Shown one piece after another: positions 54,026-62,299 of a DNA stretch of 64,000 bases. The position numbers were made by a program, and so were the translations under genes. Position 1 is the stretch's first letter. The number at the start of each line of letters is the position of its first letter. Source of the DNA: an uncultured Bacteroidales bacterium (GTDB taxonomy: Bacteria; Bacteroidota; Bacteroidia; Bacteroidales; Paludibacteraceae). The stretch lies in NCBI GenBank assembly GCA_944321895.1, contig CALUNA010000010.1, positions 1 to 64,000 of the forward strand. The letters are read 5' to 3'. The notes beneath the pieces were generated by a model, which saw only the letters and a list, made by a program, of their open reading frames with translations, was not told the DNA's origin and searched no databases.

Positions 54026-54298
54026 ATGACTAAAGCTGAAATTGTAAATGAAATCGCCAAAAATACCGGAATTGACAAGGCGACTGTTTTGACTACTGTC
54101 GAGTCTTTTATGGAGACAGTAAAAGATTCATTGGCGAAAAAGGACAATGTTTATTTAAGAGGGTTTGGTAGCTTTATTATCAAGGAACGTGCAGAAAAGA
54201 AAGCTCGTAATATCTCCAAAAATACGACCATTACGATTCCTGCACACAACATTCCTGCTTTCAGACCAGCCAAATCGTTTACGGAAGTAGTAAAGTAA
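54026..54298 (+). CDS. HU-family DNA-binding protein
   Basis: This 90-residue histone-like protein bends and packs DNA. MTKAEIVNEIAKNTGIDKAT opens the two-helix dimerisation body, and GFGSFIIKERAEKKARNISK leads into the beta arm. The arm tip with its conserved proline reads IPAHNIPAFRPAKSF. The length matches HU exactly. Its promoter is strong, and the small basic-protein gene follows after 27 bases. Confidence 0.95.
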   Translation: MTKAEIVNEIAKNTGIDKATVLTTVESFMETVKDSLAKKDNVYLRGFGSFIIKERAEKKARNISKNTTITIPAHNIPAFRPAKSFTEVVK

Positions 54299-54325
54299 AT
54301 TTCTAATTTTTAAAACTATACGAAT

Positions 54326-54415
54326 ATGCCAAGCGGAAAAAAGAGAAAAAGACATAAAATGTCGACGCACAAGCGTAAAAAAAGACTTCGCAAGAATAGG
54401 CACAAAAAGAAATAA
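54326..54415 (+). CDS. 29-residue basic ribosomal-type protein (AURKAIP1/COX24, bS22-like)
   Basis: A tiny open frame encodes 29 residues, two thirds of them Lys, Arg or His, beginning MPSGKKRKRHKM. The pattern K-K-R-K-R-H-K-M followed by H-K-R-K-K-R-L-R-K is the COX24/AURKAIP1 domain. The same motif occurs in mitochondrial mS38 and in the mycobacterial small-subunit protein bS22. Near-identical proteins are annotated across Bacteroidetes, as I recall. It probably binds 16S rRNA in the small subunit. It is cotranscribed with HU and followed by a terminator. Confidence 0.85.
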   Translation: MPSGKKRKRHKMSTHKRKKRLRKNRHKKK

Positions 54416-54447
54416 GTGTCTGTGAAAATGGTCTGAAAAAGAAAATC

Positions 54448-54494
54448 AAAAACAAGCTTAAAAACAAAATGCGATTGTTTTTAAGTTTGTTTTT
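54448..54494 (+). terminator. Terminator after HU and the bS22-like gene
   Basis: A 20-bp AT-rich stem (54448-54467 with 54475-54494) has one G:T pair and a seven-base loop. Its 3' arm ends in T-rich sequence, as expected for a factor-independent terminator. It lies between the small-protein gene and rng. Confidence 0.75.
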
Positions 54495-54513
54495 CTGTTT
54501 ATCAACATTGTAT

Positions 54514-54551
54514 GGAGGACAAAACGGTTCTGGGCGCAGAATCGTACCTCC
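54514..54551 (+). promoter_or_regulatory. Structured leader upstream of RNase G
   Basis: A two-part hairpin precedes rng: ggagg (54514-54518) pairs with cctcc (54547-54551), and cggttctg (54525-54532) pairs with cagaatcg (54537-54544, one G:U) around a ggcg loop. It lies 18 bases before the GTG start. Because RNase E/G enzymes can cut their own leaders, a role in autoregulation is possible, but this is inference. Confidence 0.5.
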
Positions 54552-54569
54552 TGTAAAAAAACAAGAAAA

Positions 54570-56138
54570 GTGACAAGCGAATTAGTAGTTGATGTTCAAC
54601 CTTCCGAAATTTCGATTGCGCTGCTTGAAAACGGGCGTTTGGCCGAAGTAAACAGAGAAACCCGCGAACAGACCTATGCAGTGGGGAATATCTATTACGG
54701 ACGCGTGAAAAAAATTATGCCGGGTTTGAATGCAGCATTTGTGGACGTCGGTTACGGAAAAGACGCTTTCTTGCACTATCTTGATTTGGGTCCGACATTT
54801 GAAACCCTTTACCGTTACACCAAACAGGCAGTCAGCGACCGTAAAAAAACGCCTGTCATGAACAAGGTGAAGACACAGCCTGAACTGGGAAAAACGGGCT
54901 CCATTACGGAAGTCCTCTCAGTGGGGCAGGAGTTGCTTGTTCAGGTAACAAAAGAACCGATATCTACCAAAGGACCGAGGCTTTCGGCTGAAATATCCAT
55001 AGCTGGCCGCTATCTGGTCCTGATACCTTTTGCAGAAAAAGTGTCGGTGTCAGCCAAAATAAGCTCAGAAGCAGAGCGCGTACGTCTGCGTAAACTGGTG
55101 CAAAGCATAAAACCCAAAGGTTTTGGGGTCATTATCCGCACAGTGGCAGAAGACAAAAAAGTGGCAGAACTCGACAACGAGTTGAAGATATTGGTAAAAC
55201 GATGGGAGGATGTAGTGGCAAAACTCCAGAAATCCCAGGCTGTTTCGCTTATTTCAGAGGAAATAGGCCGTACGATAGGCATAATCAGGGATATCTTTAA
55301 TCCGACCTTCCAGCACATACACATTAACGACAAAGATGTGTTTGCCGAAGTCAGAGATTATGTGGAACTGATTGCACCCGATCGGAAAAACATAGTGAAA
55401 TTATATACCGGTGAGCTGCCTATCTTCGACAATTTCGCCATTACCAAGCAGATGAAGACCGGCCTTGGACGTACGGTCTCTTTCAAAAACGGAGCTTATC
55501 TGATTATAGAACATACGGAGGCCCTGCACGTGATAGACGTGAACAGTGGCAACCGCTCCAAATCGGATGATCAGGAAACAAACGCTTATGAAGTCAATCT
55601 GGCCGCAGCGGATGAAATCGCCCACCAGTTGCGCTTGCGCGATATGGGAGGAATTATCGTTGTCGATTTTATAGACATGGTAAAACCAGAGCACAAACAG
55701 GGGCTGTATGACCATATGCGTGAAATAATGGAAAATGACAGGGCAAAACACAATATCTTGCAGTTGAGCAAGTTCGGCTTGATGCAAATCACGCGTCAGC
55801 GTGTCAGGCCGGCAGTTGATATTGATGTGACGGAAACCTGTCCTACCTGTTTGGGTACACATAAGGTCCAGCCGACAATACTGTTTGTCGATGAACTGGA
55901 AGAAAAAATCAGATGGGCCGTCGAAAATACACGGAGAAAAGGACTCGTCTTATATGTCCACCCGTATGTAGAAGCCTATATTACCAAAGGTTGGCTCAAG
56001 TCCATTATACGCCGGTGGCGTCAGAAATACGGTCGCGTTCATGTCATTCCTTCGCAGAAACTCGGTTTCCTGCAATGGGAATTGTACGATGACAATGGTA
56101 ACAAGTTGGAACTGAAAAAAGAAAATGCAGGAAAATAA
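54570..56138 (+). CDS. rng: Ribonuclease G/E family endoribonuclease
   Basis: The 522-residue enzyme cuts single-stranded RNA, matures rRNA ends and starts mRNA decay. It begins TSELVVDVQPSEISIALLEN from a GTG. An S1-like domain follows (VGNIYYGRVKKIMPGLNAAF, then VDVGYGKDAFLH). The RNase H-like catalytic core has the metal-binding aspartates in HVIDVNSGNRS and GGIIVVDFIDM. The zinc-link is C-P-x-C-x-G (ETCPTCLGTHKV). There is no long C-terminal scaffold, so it is RNase G-type. A structured leader and the terminator at 56157 frame it. Confidence 0.95.
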   Translation: MTSELVVDVQPSEISIALLENGRLAEVNRETREQTYAVGNIYYGRVKKIMPGLNAAFVDVGYGKDAFLHYLDLGPTFETLYRYTKQAVSDRKKTPVMNKVKTQPELGKTGSITEVLSVGQELLVQVTKEPISTKGPRLSAEISIAGRYLVLIPFAEKVSVSAKISSEAERVRLRKLVQSIKPKGFGVIIRTVAEDKKVAELDNELKILVKRWEDVVAKLQKSQAVSLISEEIGRTIGIIRDIFNPTFQHIHINDKDVFAEVRDYVELIAPDRKNIVKLYTGELPIFDNFAITKQMKTGLGRTVSFKNGAYLIIEHTEALHVIDVNSGNRSKSDDQETNAYEVNLAAADEIAHQLRLRDMGGIIVVDFIDMVKPEHKQGLYDHMREIMENDRAKHNILQLSKFGLMQITRQRVRPAVDIDVTETCPTCLGTHKVQPTILFVDELEEKIRWAVENTRRKGLVLYVHPYVEAYITKGWLKSIIRRWRQKYGRVHVIPSQKLGFLQWELYDDNGNKLELKKENAGK

Positions 56139-56156
56139 TTTCTGTAACTGAAATTG

Positions 56157-56202
56157 AAAAAGGGGGATTGCCTGATTTGGTCAGAGCAATCCCCCTTTTT
56201 TT
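56157..56202. terminator. Bidirectional terminator between rng and kdsB
   Basis: The arms at 56157-56171 and 56186-56200 form a 15-bp stem with A-run and T-run on the two sides. It can serve rng on the plus strand and kdsB on the minus strand. Confidence 0.88.
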
Positions 56203-56226
56203 CGTAACGAACGTCTTTCATTCTGG

Positions 56227-56973
56227 TCAGTCAATCAATTTTAAGGCTTTTTCCAGATCATCCGGCGTGTCTATGCCGATACTTTCTGCGGTTGAAATGC
56301 CGACTTTTATTTTGTAGCCGTTCTCAATCCAGCGCAATTGCTCCAATGATTCGGCCAGTTCCAGTGGCGACTGAGGCAAAGCGGTTATTTCTGCCAGAAT
56401 ATCCGCACGGTAGGCGTACATGCCTATATGGCGGTAGTATTGATGTGACTGTAGCCACTCCGTATGGTGCACCCCGCGCTTGTAAGGAATAATGGAGCGG
56501 CTGAAATATATGGCCTCGTGTGTCTTTTCGGAAAAAATGATTTTCGGATTGTTCGGATCAAACAGTTCATCGAACGTATTTTCCGGTCCGTAGGGCTTGG
56601 CCAGTGTCGCTATCTGTGTGTCTTTTGTGTCGAAACACGCCTTAATGGCCTCAATCTGTTCAGGTTGGATAAAGGGTTCATCGCCCTGGATATTGATAAT
56701 GACATCTGCCCCGTATCCGCATTTCCGGTACGCCTCATAGCAGCGGTCGGTACCGCTACGGTGCTTGTCCGATGTCATAATGGCTTGACCGCCGAAAGCA
56801 GCCACTGCATCAGCTATCCGTTGGTCATCCGTAGCAACGCAGATTTTGTCCAGTGATTTTTGCACCTGTTCATAAACCCTTTGTATCATGGGCTTTCCCT
56901 TCATGTCGGCCAGAGGCTTGCCAGGAAAACGTGTTGAGGCATAACGTGCCGGTATGATTCCTATAAAATTCAT
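56227..56973 (-). CDS. kdsB: 3-deoxy-manno-octulosonate cytidylyltransferase (CMP-Kdo synthetase)
   Basis: KdsB activates Kdo as CMP-Kdo for the LPS inner core. The 248 residues match the family. IGIIPARYASTRFPGKPLAD is the CTP-binding loop, KHRSGTDRCYEA is the second motif, and INIQGDEPFIQPEQI carries the metal Asp. SRSIIPYKRG follows in the expected place. Its start overlaps the end of the downstream-strand neighbour nnrD by four bases, so the two are coupled. Confidence 0.96.
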   Translation of the reverse strand: MNFIGIIPARYASTRFPGKPLADMKGKPMIQRVYEQVQKSLDKICVATDDQRIADAVAAFGGQAIMTSDKHRSGTDRCYEAYRKCGYGADVIINIQGDEPFIQPEQIEAIKACFDTKDTQIATLAKPYGPENTFDELFDPNNPKIIFSEKTHEAIYFSRSIIPYKRGVHHTEWLQSHQYYRHIGMYAYRADILAEITALPQSPLELAESLEQLRWIENGYKIKVGISTAESIGIDTPDDLEKALKLID

Positions 56974-57818
56974 GATTCCCGGATATTTAGTTGTTTTATT
57001 ATGTCGGACGCAATCAATGCTTCCTGTTTTTTGTATTTGAGCACCATGTCGCCTGCTTTGCCGTGTATGAATACGCCTTTTGCGGCGGCTTCTTCCGGAG
57101 AGTAGCCTTGTGCCAGCAGTCCTCCTATGATTCCAGCCAGAACATCCCCGCTACCTGCTGTTGCCATGCCCGGATTCCCCGTTGTGTTTTTGTACAGTCT
57201 GCCCGATGGCACGGCAACCAGAGTTCCGGCACCTTTCAGCAGGATAACCAGTTTATGTGCTGTGGAGCGTTCCCGCAAAAGATGTATGCGCTCATCCGGA
57301 TTTTCTGTCGTACCGAATAGTCGTTCAAATTCTTTAGGATGCGGTGTCAGTATCGTGCCGGGCGGAAGCAGGCCTAACCATGTTTTGTGGCTGGCTATCA
57401 GGTTCAATGCGTCGGCGTCCAAAACGCACGGGTGTTGTAGTCGCGGCAACAGGTCGGACAACATTTGTCCGGTCTGCTCGTTTGTGCCGATACCTGGTCC
57501 AATGACTAATGTGGTGTATTTGGCAATGTCACTGACACATGAAATGAAATTGTTTGCCTTATCCGACAAAAACATGGCTTCCGGCAATGCTGTTTGCAGG
57601 ATAATCCGGTTGCAGGCAGGACCATGTACGGAAACCATGCCGCAACCACTGCGCAAGGCTGCATGTGCGGCCAGCAGTGAAGCACCAGCCATGCCTTTGC
57701 TGCCGGCTACAACCAGCAGATGGCCCACTGTTCCTTTGTGTGCATTAATGGGACGCGGACGGTCAAGAAACATGCCTTCATGCAAAAAAATACAGTCTTT
57801 TTCAGCCGGATACAACAT
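56970..57818 (-). CDS. nnrD: ADP-dependent NAD(P)H-hydrate dehydratase, stand-alone
   Basis: NnrD repairs hydrated NAD(P)H using ADP. The 282 residues contain only the ribokinase-like dehydratase domain. GHLLVVAGSKGMAGASLLAA is the N-terminal motif, TILTPHPKEFERLFG and NTTGNPGMATAGSGDVLAGI are the nucleotide and catalytic motifs. In many bacteria this domain is fused behind the NnrE epimerase (about 500 residues); here NnrE is absent. Bacillus-type stand-alone NnrD proteins have the same size. It is the first gene of an nnrD-kdsB pair with a promoter at 57845. Confidence 0.92.
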   Translation of the reverse strand: MLYPAEKDCIFLHEGMFLDRPRPINAHKGTVGHLLVVAGSKGMAGASLLAAHAALRSGCGMVSVHGPACNRIILQTALPEAMFLSDKANNFISCVSDIAKYTTLVIGPGIGTNEQTGQMLSDLLPRLQHPCVLDADALNLIASHKTWLGLLPPGTILTPHPKEFERLFGTTENPDERIHLLRERSTAHKLVILLKGAGTLVAVPSGRLYKNTTGNPGMATAGSGDVLAGIIGGLLAQGYSPEEAAAKGVFIHGKAGDMVLKYKKQEALIASDIIKQLNIRES

Positions 57819-57844
57819 GTGGTATTGTTTGTCGGATTGTGCGG

Positions 57845-57852
57845 CAAATATA
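57845..57852 (-). promoter_or_regulatory. -7 promoter element of nnrD-kdsB
   Basis: The minus strand reads TATATTTG (complement of 57845-57852), 26 bases before the nnrD ATG. No clear -33 element is visible. Confidence 0.5.
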
Positions 57853-57996
57853 AGAATAAAAATCGAGTTGATATGACATGTATGGAAAGTGTTTTTTTGC
57901 GATAGTGTGCCATGCCCGGCAAGTTTTTTTTGCCGGCGGAGATTGTGGCCACTTTGTAAAAAAATAAAAAAATGCCGGATTGTTGGACAAAATCAT

Positions 57997-58004
57997 TACC
58001 TTTG
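57997..58004 (+). promoter_or_regulatory. -7 promoter element of the polyferredoxin-Tat run
   Basis: TACCTTTG matches TAnnTTTG and lies 63 bases before the ATG at 58068. The -33 element is not clear. Confidence 0.5.
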
Positions 58005-58067
58005 TTGCTGTTATGGCAGGGTGGCCGTGAAATCGTTGCCGATAAATCAGATTATTAGTTTTAAGTT

Positions 58068-59567
58068 ATGTTGCGGAAAATCAGAAGAACGCTTGCCGTT
58101 TTGTTTTTTGCATTGCTCACTTTGTTGTTCCTGGATTTTACGGGAACAATGCATGCATGGTTCGGTTGGCTGGCCGATATACAGTTTGTTCCGGCCGTGT
58201 TGGCTCTGAACCTGTTTGTCATTTTGTTTCTGGTTGTATTGACGTTGCTGTTCGGGCGTGTCTATTGTTCCGTTATTTGTCCGCTGGGCATATTTCAAGA
58301 CATTGTATCATATGTCAGCGGTCTGCGGCGTCGCAAGCGGCATCGGTTTTCCTATTCCCCAGCGTTGGGCTGGCTACGTTATGTTTGCCTTGCCCTATTC
58401 GTCGTTTTGCTTTTGGCCGGATTCGTTTCATTCGCATCATTGCTTGACCCTTACGCGGCATACGGGCGCGTGGCTTCTCATTTGCTGGCACCGGTTTATC
58501 GTTGGGGAAACAATTTGCTGGCCGGTTTGGCCGAAAAATTCGACAGTTATGCTTTTTACAGTACGGAAATATGGCTGAAAAGCTTACCTGTGCTGGTTGT
58601 CGCTGTTGTCACCGTGATTGTATTGTGCATATTGGCGTGGCGGAACGGCCGCACATATTGCAATACGATTTGTCCGGTGGGGACGGTTCTGGGATTTTTG
58701 TCCCGCTATTCGCTTTTCCGTCCGGTCATAGATACGGAAAAATGCACACATTGCAAGTTATGTTCGCGGACATGCAAAGCATCGTGCATAGATTCGGAAA
58801 ATGCACAGATTGACTATTCACGCTGTGTGGCCTGTATGGATTGTCTGGATGCCTGCCGTCAGGGAGCAATCACGTACCGGAACCGGTTCCGGTCAGGAAC
58901 GAGCATGGCGGACAAGACGGCAGATACGGGACAACCGGACAAGGAACGCCGCCGTTTTCTGTCAACAGCCATTCTGTTGGCTGCGTCTGCCACGTTGAAG
59001 GCTCAGGAAAAGAAGGTGGATGGCGGTCTGGCTGTTATTGAGGATAAAAAGATTCCGTTTCGTGCCACAGGTCTGACGCCTCCGGGTTCCTTGAGTGCGG
59101 AACATTTTGCGCAACATTGCACGGCATGCCAGTTGTGTGTTTCTGCTTGCCCTAATCAGGTTTTACGTCCATCAACCGGTTTGCACACATTCATGCAGCC
59201 GGAAATGTCCTACGAGCGTGGCTATTGCCGGCCCGAGTGCACCGAGTGTTCCGATGTTTGTCCGGCAGGAGCCATCCGCCCCATTACGGCAGCCGATAAG
59301 TCGGCTATCCAAATCGGACATGCCGTTTGGCTTGCCGACAATTGCGTGCCACTTACAGATGGAGTGGAGTGCGGCAATTGTGCGCGGCATTGTCCGGTAG
59401 GAGCCATCAGCATGATACCGTCCGTTGCCGGTGATGCATCTTCTCCGAAAATACCGGTGGTCAATACGGAACGTTGCATTGGTTGCGGTGCGTGCGAAAA
59501 CTTGTGTCCGGCGCGGCCGTTCAGTGCCATTTATGTGGAAGGTCATGAGGTGCACCGGACAATCTGA
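58068..59567 (+). CDS. Membrane polyferredoxin fused to a Tat-type ferredoxin domain
   Basis: This 499-residue protein should pass electrons through the inner membrane. Residues 1-215 resemble NapH/YccM, with four to five helices and two C-x3-C-P motifs (YCSVICPLG, YCNTICPVG). Two [4Fe-4S] clusters follow (CTHCKLCSRTCKASC, CVACMDCLDAC). At residues 294-310 a twin-arginine-like signal (RRRFLSTAILLAASATLKAQ) lies in the middle of the protein. Behind it is a NapG-like domain with four more cysteine clusters (CTACQLCVSACP, CTECSDVCP, CGNCARHCP, CIGCGACENLCP). This looks like a natural NapH-NapG fusion. The partner is probably the reductase 27 bases downstream. Confidence 0.85.
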   Translation: MLRKIRRTLAVLFFALLTLLFLDFTGTMHAWFGWLADIQFVPAVLALNLFVILFLVVLTLLFGRVYCSVICPLGIFQDIVSYVSGLRRRKRHRFSYSPALGWLRYVCLALFVVLLLAGFVSFASLLDPYAAYGRVASHLLAPVYRWGNNLLAGLAEKFDSYAFYSTEIWLKSLPVLVVAVVTVIVLCILAWRNGRTYCNTICPVGTVLGFLSRYSLFRPVIDTEKCTHCKLCSRTCKASCIDSENAQIDYSRCVACMDCLDACRQGAITYRNRFRSGTSMADKTADTGQPDKERRRFLSTAILLAASATLKAQEKKVDGGLAVIEDKKIPFRATGLTPPGSLSAEHFAQHCTACQLCVSACPNQVLRPSTGLHTFMQPEMSYERGYCRPECTECSDVCPAGAIRPITAADKSAIQIGHAVWLADNCVPLTDGVECGNCARHCPVGAISMIPSVAGDASSPKIPVVNTERCIGCGACENLCPARPFSAIYVEGHEVHRTI

Positions 59568-59594
59568 TTTTAAGGAAATGAAAATGAAGAAATT

Positions 59595-60980
59595 ATGAAC
59601 GAAGAACATAAAAATGACATGAACCGGCGCGATTTCCTGAAAATCGTAGGTATCAGTGCAGCTACCAGCGCATCGCTATTTTACGGATGTAACGGGAAAA
59701 ACGGAAACACATCCGATGCAGCCGCGCAAACTCTCGTGCCAGATGACAAAATGACTTTCCGCACTTCCAAACGGGGAGACCGCGTCTCGTTGCTGGGATA
59801 CGGTTGCATGCGTTGGCCAACCATGCCGGCTGCCGATGCATCGGGCAATGTCATTGATCAGGAGCAGGTAAATCGTCTGGTGGATTATGCCATAGCGCAT
59901 GGTGTGAACTATTTTGATACATCACCGGTGTACGTACAGGGATTTTCGGAGAAATCGACCGGAATTGCTTTGAAACGCCATCCGCGTGAAAAACTTTTCA
60001 TTGCCACCAAACTGTCCAATTTTCAGAACAGCACGCGGAGCAATTCAATGGCTATGTATGAACAGTCGTTCAAGGACCTGCAAGTCGATTACATTGACTA
60101 TTATTTGTTGCATTCGGTTGGAAACGGAGGCATGGAAACTTTCCGTGCGCGTTATATTGACAATGGCATGCTGGACTTCCTGCTGGAAGAACGTGAAAAA
60201 GGACGTATCCGCAATCTGGGCTTTTCATTTCACGGCACGGTAGATGTTTTTGACCAGGTATTGGCTTTAGACGATTACGTGCATTGGGATTTCGTACAAA
60301 TCCAGATGAATTATGTGGACTGGCGGCACGCTTCCGGCCGTAATGTGAATGCGGAATATCTGTACGGTGAACTGGTAAAACGCGATATCCCCGCCGTCAT
60401 TATGGAACCCTTGCTGGGTGGCCGCTTATCCAATGTGCCGGAACATATCATGTTGCGCCTGAAGCAGCAGCGGCCTCAGGAAAGCGTTGCATCGTGGGCA
60501 TTCCGCTTTGCCGGATCGTATCCGAACGTGCTTACCGTATTGAGCGGAATGAGCTATATGGAACATTTGCAGGACAACATACGTACCTATTCGCCGTTGC
60601 AGCCGCTGACTGATGATGAAAAATTATTCCTGGAAGAAACGGCCCGGTTGATGATAAAATATCCGACAATTCCATGCAACGAGTGTCAGTATTGCATGCC
60701 TTGTCCGTATGGAATAGATATTCCATCTATTCTGGTGCATTACAACAAGTGTGTCAACGAAGGCAATATTCCGCGTAGCCGTCAGGATGAGAATTATCGG
60801 AAGGCCCGGCGGGCTTACCTGGTCGGTTATGACCGGAGCGTACCGAAGCTGCGGCAGACAAACCATTGCATTGGTTGTGGACAATGTTCGCCGCATTGCC
60901 CGCAGAGTATTGATATTCCGAAGGAATTGCACCGAATAGACCGGTTTGTGGAACAGTTGAAACAAGGGACGTTGTCATGA
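59595..60980 (+). CDS. Tat-exported aldo/keto reductase with C-terminal [4Fe-4S] domain
   Basis: The 461-residue protein starts with a twin-arginine signal (MNRRDFLKIVGISAATSASL) followed by FYGC, which could be a lipobox, so it may be a Tat-dependent lipoprotein. The aldo/keto reductase barrel spans about residues 50-370 (VSLLGYGCMRWPTMPA, NYFDTSPVYVQGFSEKSTG, DYIDYYLLHS). The C-terminus has cysteine clusters (CNECQYCMPCPYGIDIPS and CIGCGQCSPHCPQSIDIP). The substrate is unknown. Electrons may come from the polyferredoxin encoded just upstream. The stop overlaps the next ATG by four bases. Confidence 0.9.
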   Translation: MNEEHKNDMNRRDFLKIVGISAATSASLFYGCNGKNGNTSDAAAQTLVPDDKMTFRTSKRGDRVSLLGYGCMRWPTMPAADASGNVIDQEQVNRLVDYAIAHGVNYFDTSPVYVQGFSEKSTGIALKRHPREKLFIATKLSNFQNSTRSNSMAMYEQSFKDLQVDYIDYYLLHSVGNGGMETFRARYIDNGMLDFLLEEREKGRIRNLGFSFHGTVDVFDQVLALDDYVHWDFVQIQMNYVDWRHASGRNVNAEYLYGELVKRDIPAVIMEPLLGGRLSNVPEHIMLRLKQQRPQESVASWAFRFAGSYPNVLTVLSGMSYMEHLQDNIRTYSPLQPLTDDEKLFLEETARLMIKYPTIPCNECQYCMPCPYGIDIPSILVHYNKCVNEGNIPRSRQDENYRKARRAYLVGYDRSVPKLRQTNHCIGCGQCSPHCPQSIDIPKELHRIDRFVEQLKQGTLS

Positions 60981-61387
60981 AGGAATTGATTCGCCGTTTG
61001 CACGAGGGTGCGTATTCATGCATTGTTGCCAATGAAGGAAAAGTAGCTGTTTTTACACGCCGGGGAGTGATGGATTTGTACGAACTGTTGGTGAATGAGC
61101 CTGATTTTCTGCGGGGAGCGTCGGTTGCCGACAAGGTCGTCGGCAAAGGTGCGGCCGCGCTGATGCTGCTGGGAGGCGTGCAACGCTTATATGCCGATGT
61201 CATTAGCGAACCCGCTTTGGGCTTGTTGGATAAAACCAATGTGGAAGTTTCTTACGGGCAGTTGGTGCAACATGTGCAGAACCGGACCAAGACGGACTGG
61301 TGCCCCGTGGAGAAATTGTGCTACGATTTGAACGATACGCGGGAAATGTTTGAAGCAATAGGCTCTTTTCTGGAGGCTCAAAAATAA
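60977..61387 (+). CDS. DUF1893 protein (cytidine-deaminase-like fold)
   Basis: The 136-residue protein matches DUF1893. The starting segment HEGAYSCIVANEGKVAVFTR and the central GASVADKVVGKGAAALMLLG are characteristic. Structures of the family show a cytidine-deaminase-like fold, but the catalytic zinc motif is not evident here. It is translationally coupled to the aldo/keto reductase. It often accompanies that reductase in Bacteroidales, as I recall, so a shared pathway is likely, but the function is unknown. Confidence 0.85.
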   Translation: MKELIRRLHEGAYSCIVANEGKVAVFTRRGVMDLYELLVNEPDFLRGASVADKVVGKGAAALMLLGGVQRLYADVISEPALGLLDKTNVEVSYGQLVQHVQNRTKTDWCPVEKLCYDLNDTREMFEAIGSFLEAQK

Positions 61388-61500
61388 CGGCGGTAATTAT
61401 ACCTGCCGGTTTTGTGCGGCTGTATTTGTGCCCGTGTTGCAAGATGTGTCGAATTTGTAGAATCATCGGGAGGAACGGGGATTTTTTGAACAGGAATGAT

Positions 61501-61508
61501 TACTTTTG
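61501..61508 (+). promoter_or_regulatory. -7 promoter element before the ECF S-like gene
   Basis: TACTTTTG matches TAnnTTTG and lies 56 bases before the ATG at 61564. It suggests that the last three genes (S component, tatA, tatC) can be expressed apart from the redox genes. Confidence 0.5.
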
Positions 61509-61563
61509 TTGGGTAAAAACGAAATGCGGCAATATTCGTTTGCCGGCAGATAAAAATGGAAAT

Positions 61564-62073
61564 ATGGAAAAGATGGTTAATTTGTACGCATTGTCTTACA
61601 GCAATGTGAAAACTTATTGGTTGGCAGCTCTGTTCATAACGGGCAATGTCGTTCTGCCGCAATTGTGTCATTTGTTGCCACAAGGTGGTGCAGTATGGTT
61701 GCCGATTTATTTTTTTACGTTGGTTGGAGCATACAAATACGGCTGGAAGGTAGGGCTGCTGACAGCTGTTTTGTCTCCCTTGCTTAATTCCTGGCTATTC
61801 GGCATGCCTCCTGCGGCGGCCTTACCGGTTATCTTGTTCAAGTCGATGGTATTGGCCATGGCAGCCGGTTTTGCGGCTTCTCGTTTCCGGAAGGCGGACA
61901 TCTGGTCACTTGCCCTTGTCGTGCTGGGAAGCCAGTTTGCCGGTGCTCTTTTTGAATGGGCGCTTGCAGGGAAACTTTATGTAGCTTTGCAGGACTTCCG
62001 CACAGGTTTGCCTGGCATTCTTGTGCAGATTTTCGGCGGATATTTGTTAATTAATCATCTAATCAGGAAATAG
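61564..62073 (+). CDS. Putative ECF transporter S component
   Basis: The 169-residue protein has five or six hydrophobic segments. The stretch [20 protein letters not shown], the pattern [20 protein letters not shown] and the alanine/glycine-rich helix [11 protein letters not shown] resemble S components of energy-coupling-factor vitamin transporters. No ATPase or EcfT gene lies nearby, so it would use a shared ECF module or act alone. The ligand cannot be read. The start at 61564 excludes a cysteine-rich upstream extension that overlaps the promoter. Confidence 0.6.
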   Translation: MEKMVNLYALSYSNVKTYWLAALFITGNVVLPQLCHLLPQGGAVWLPIYFFTLVGAYKYGWKVGLLTAVLSPLLNSWLFGMPPAAALPVILFKSMVLAMAAGFAASRFRKADIWSLALVVLGSQFAGALFEWALAGKLYVALQDFRTGLPGILVQIFGGYLLINHLIRK

Positions 62074-62077
62074 GAAT

Positions 62078-62299
62078 ATGGCAGTTTTATCAGCAATCTT
62101 ATTATTCGGCAATATCGGAATACAGGAAATTCTTGTCATTGCGTTAATCATCCTGCTTTTGTTTGGCGGGAAAAAGATTCCCGAGTTAATGAAAGGCCTT
62201 GGCAAGGGAATCAGAAGTTTTAAAGATGGAATGAAGGAGGTTGATAAGGACATAAAATCCGATGAAACGTCTGCAACAGGAAAGTCCAGGGAAGACTGA
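62078..62299 (+). CDS. tatA: TatA sec-independent translocase subunit
   Basis: The 73-residue protein has the TatA plan: a short membrane helix (residues 14-29, [20 protein letters not shown]), the FGGKKIPEL hinge, an amphipathic helix ([17 protein letters not shown]) and an acidic tail. No separate TatB is seen, so this may be a minimal TatA-TatC system. The gene starts five bases after the S component and overlaps tatC. Confidence 0.94.
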   Translation: MAVLSAILLFGNIGIQEILVIALIILLLFGGKKIPELMKGLGKGIRSFKDGMKEVDKDIKSDETSATGKSRED

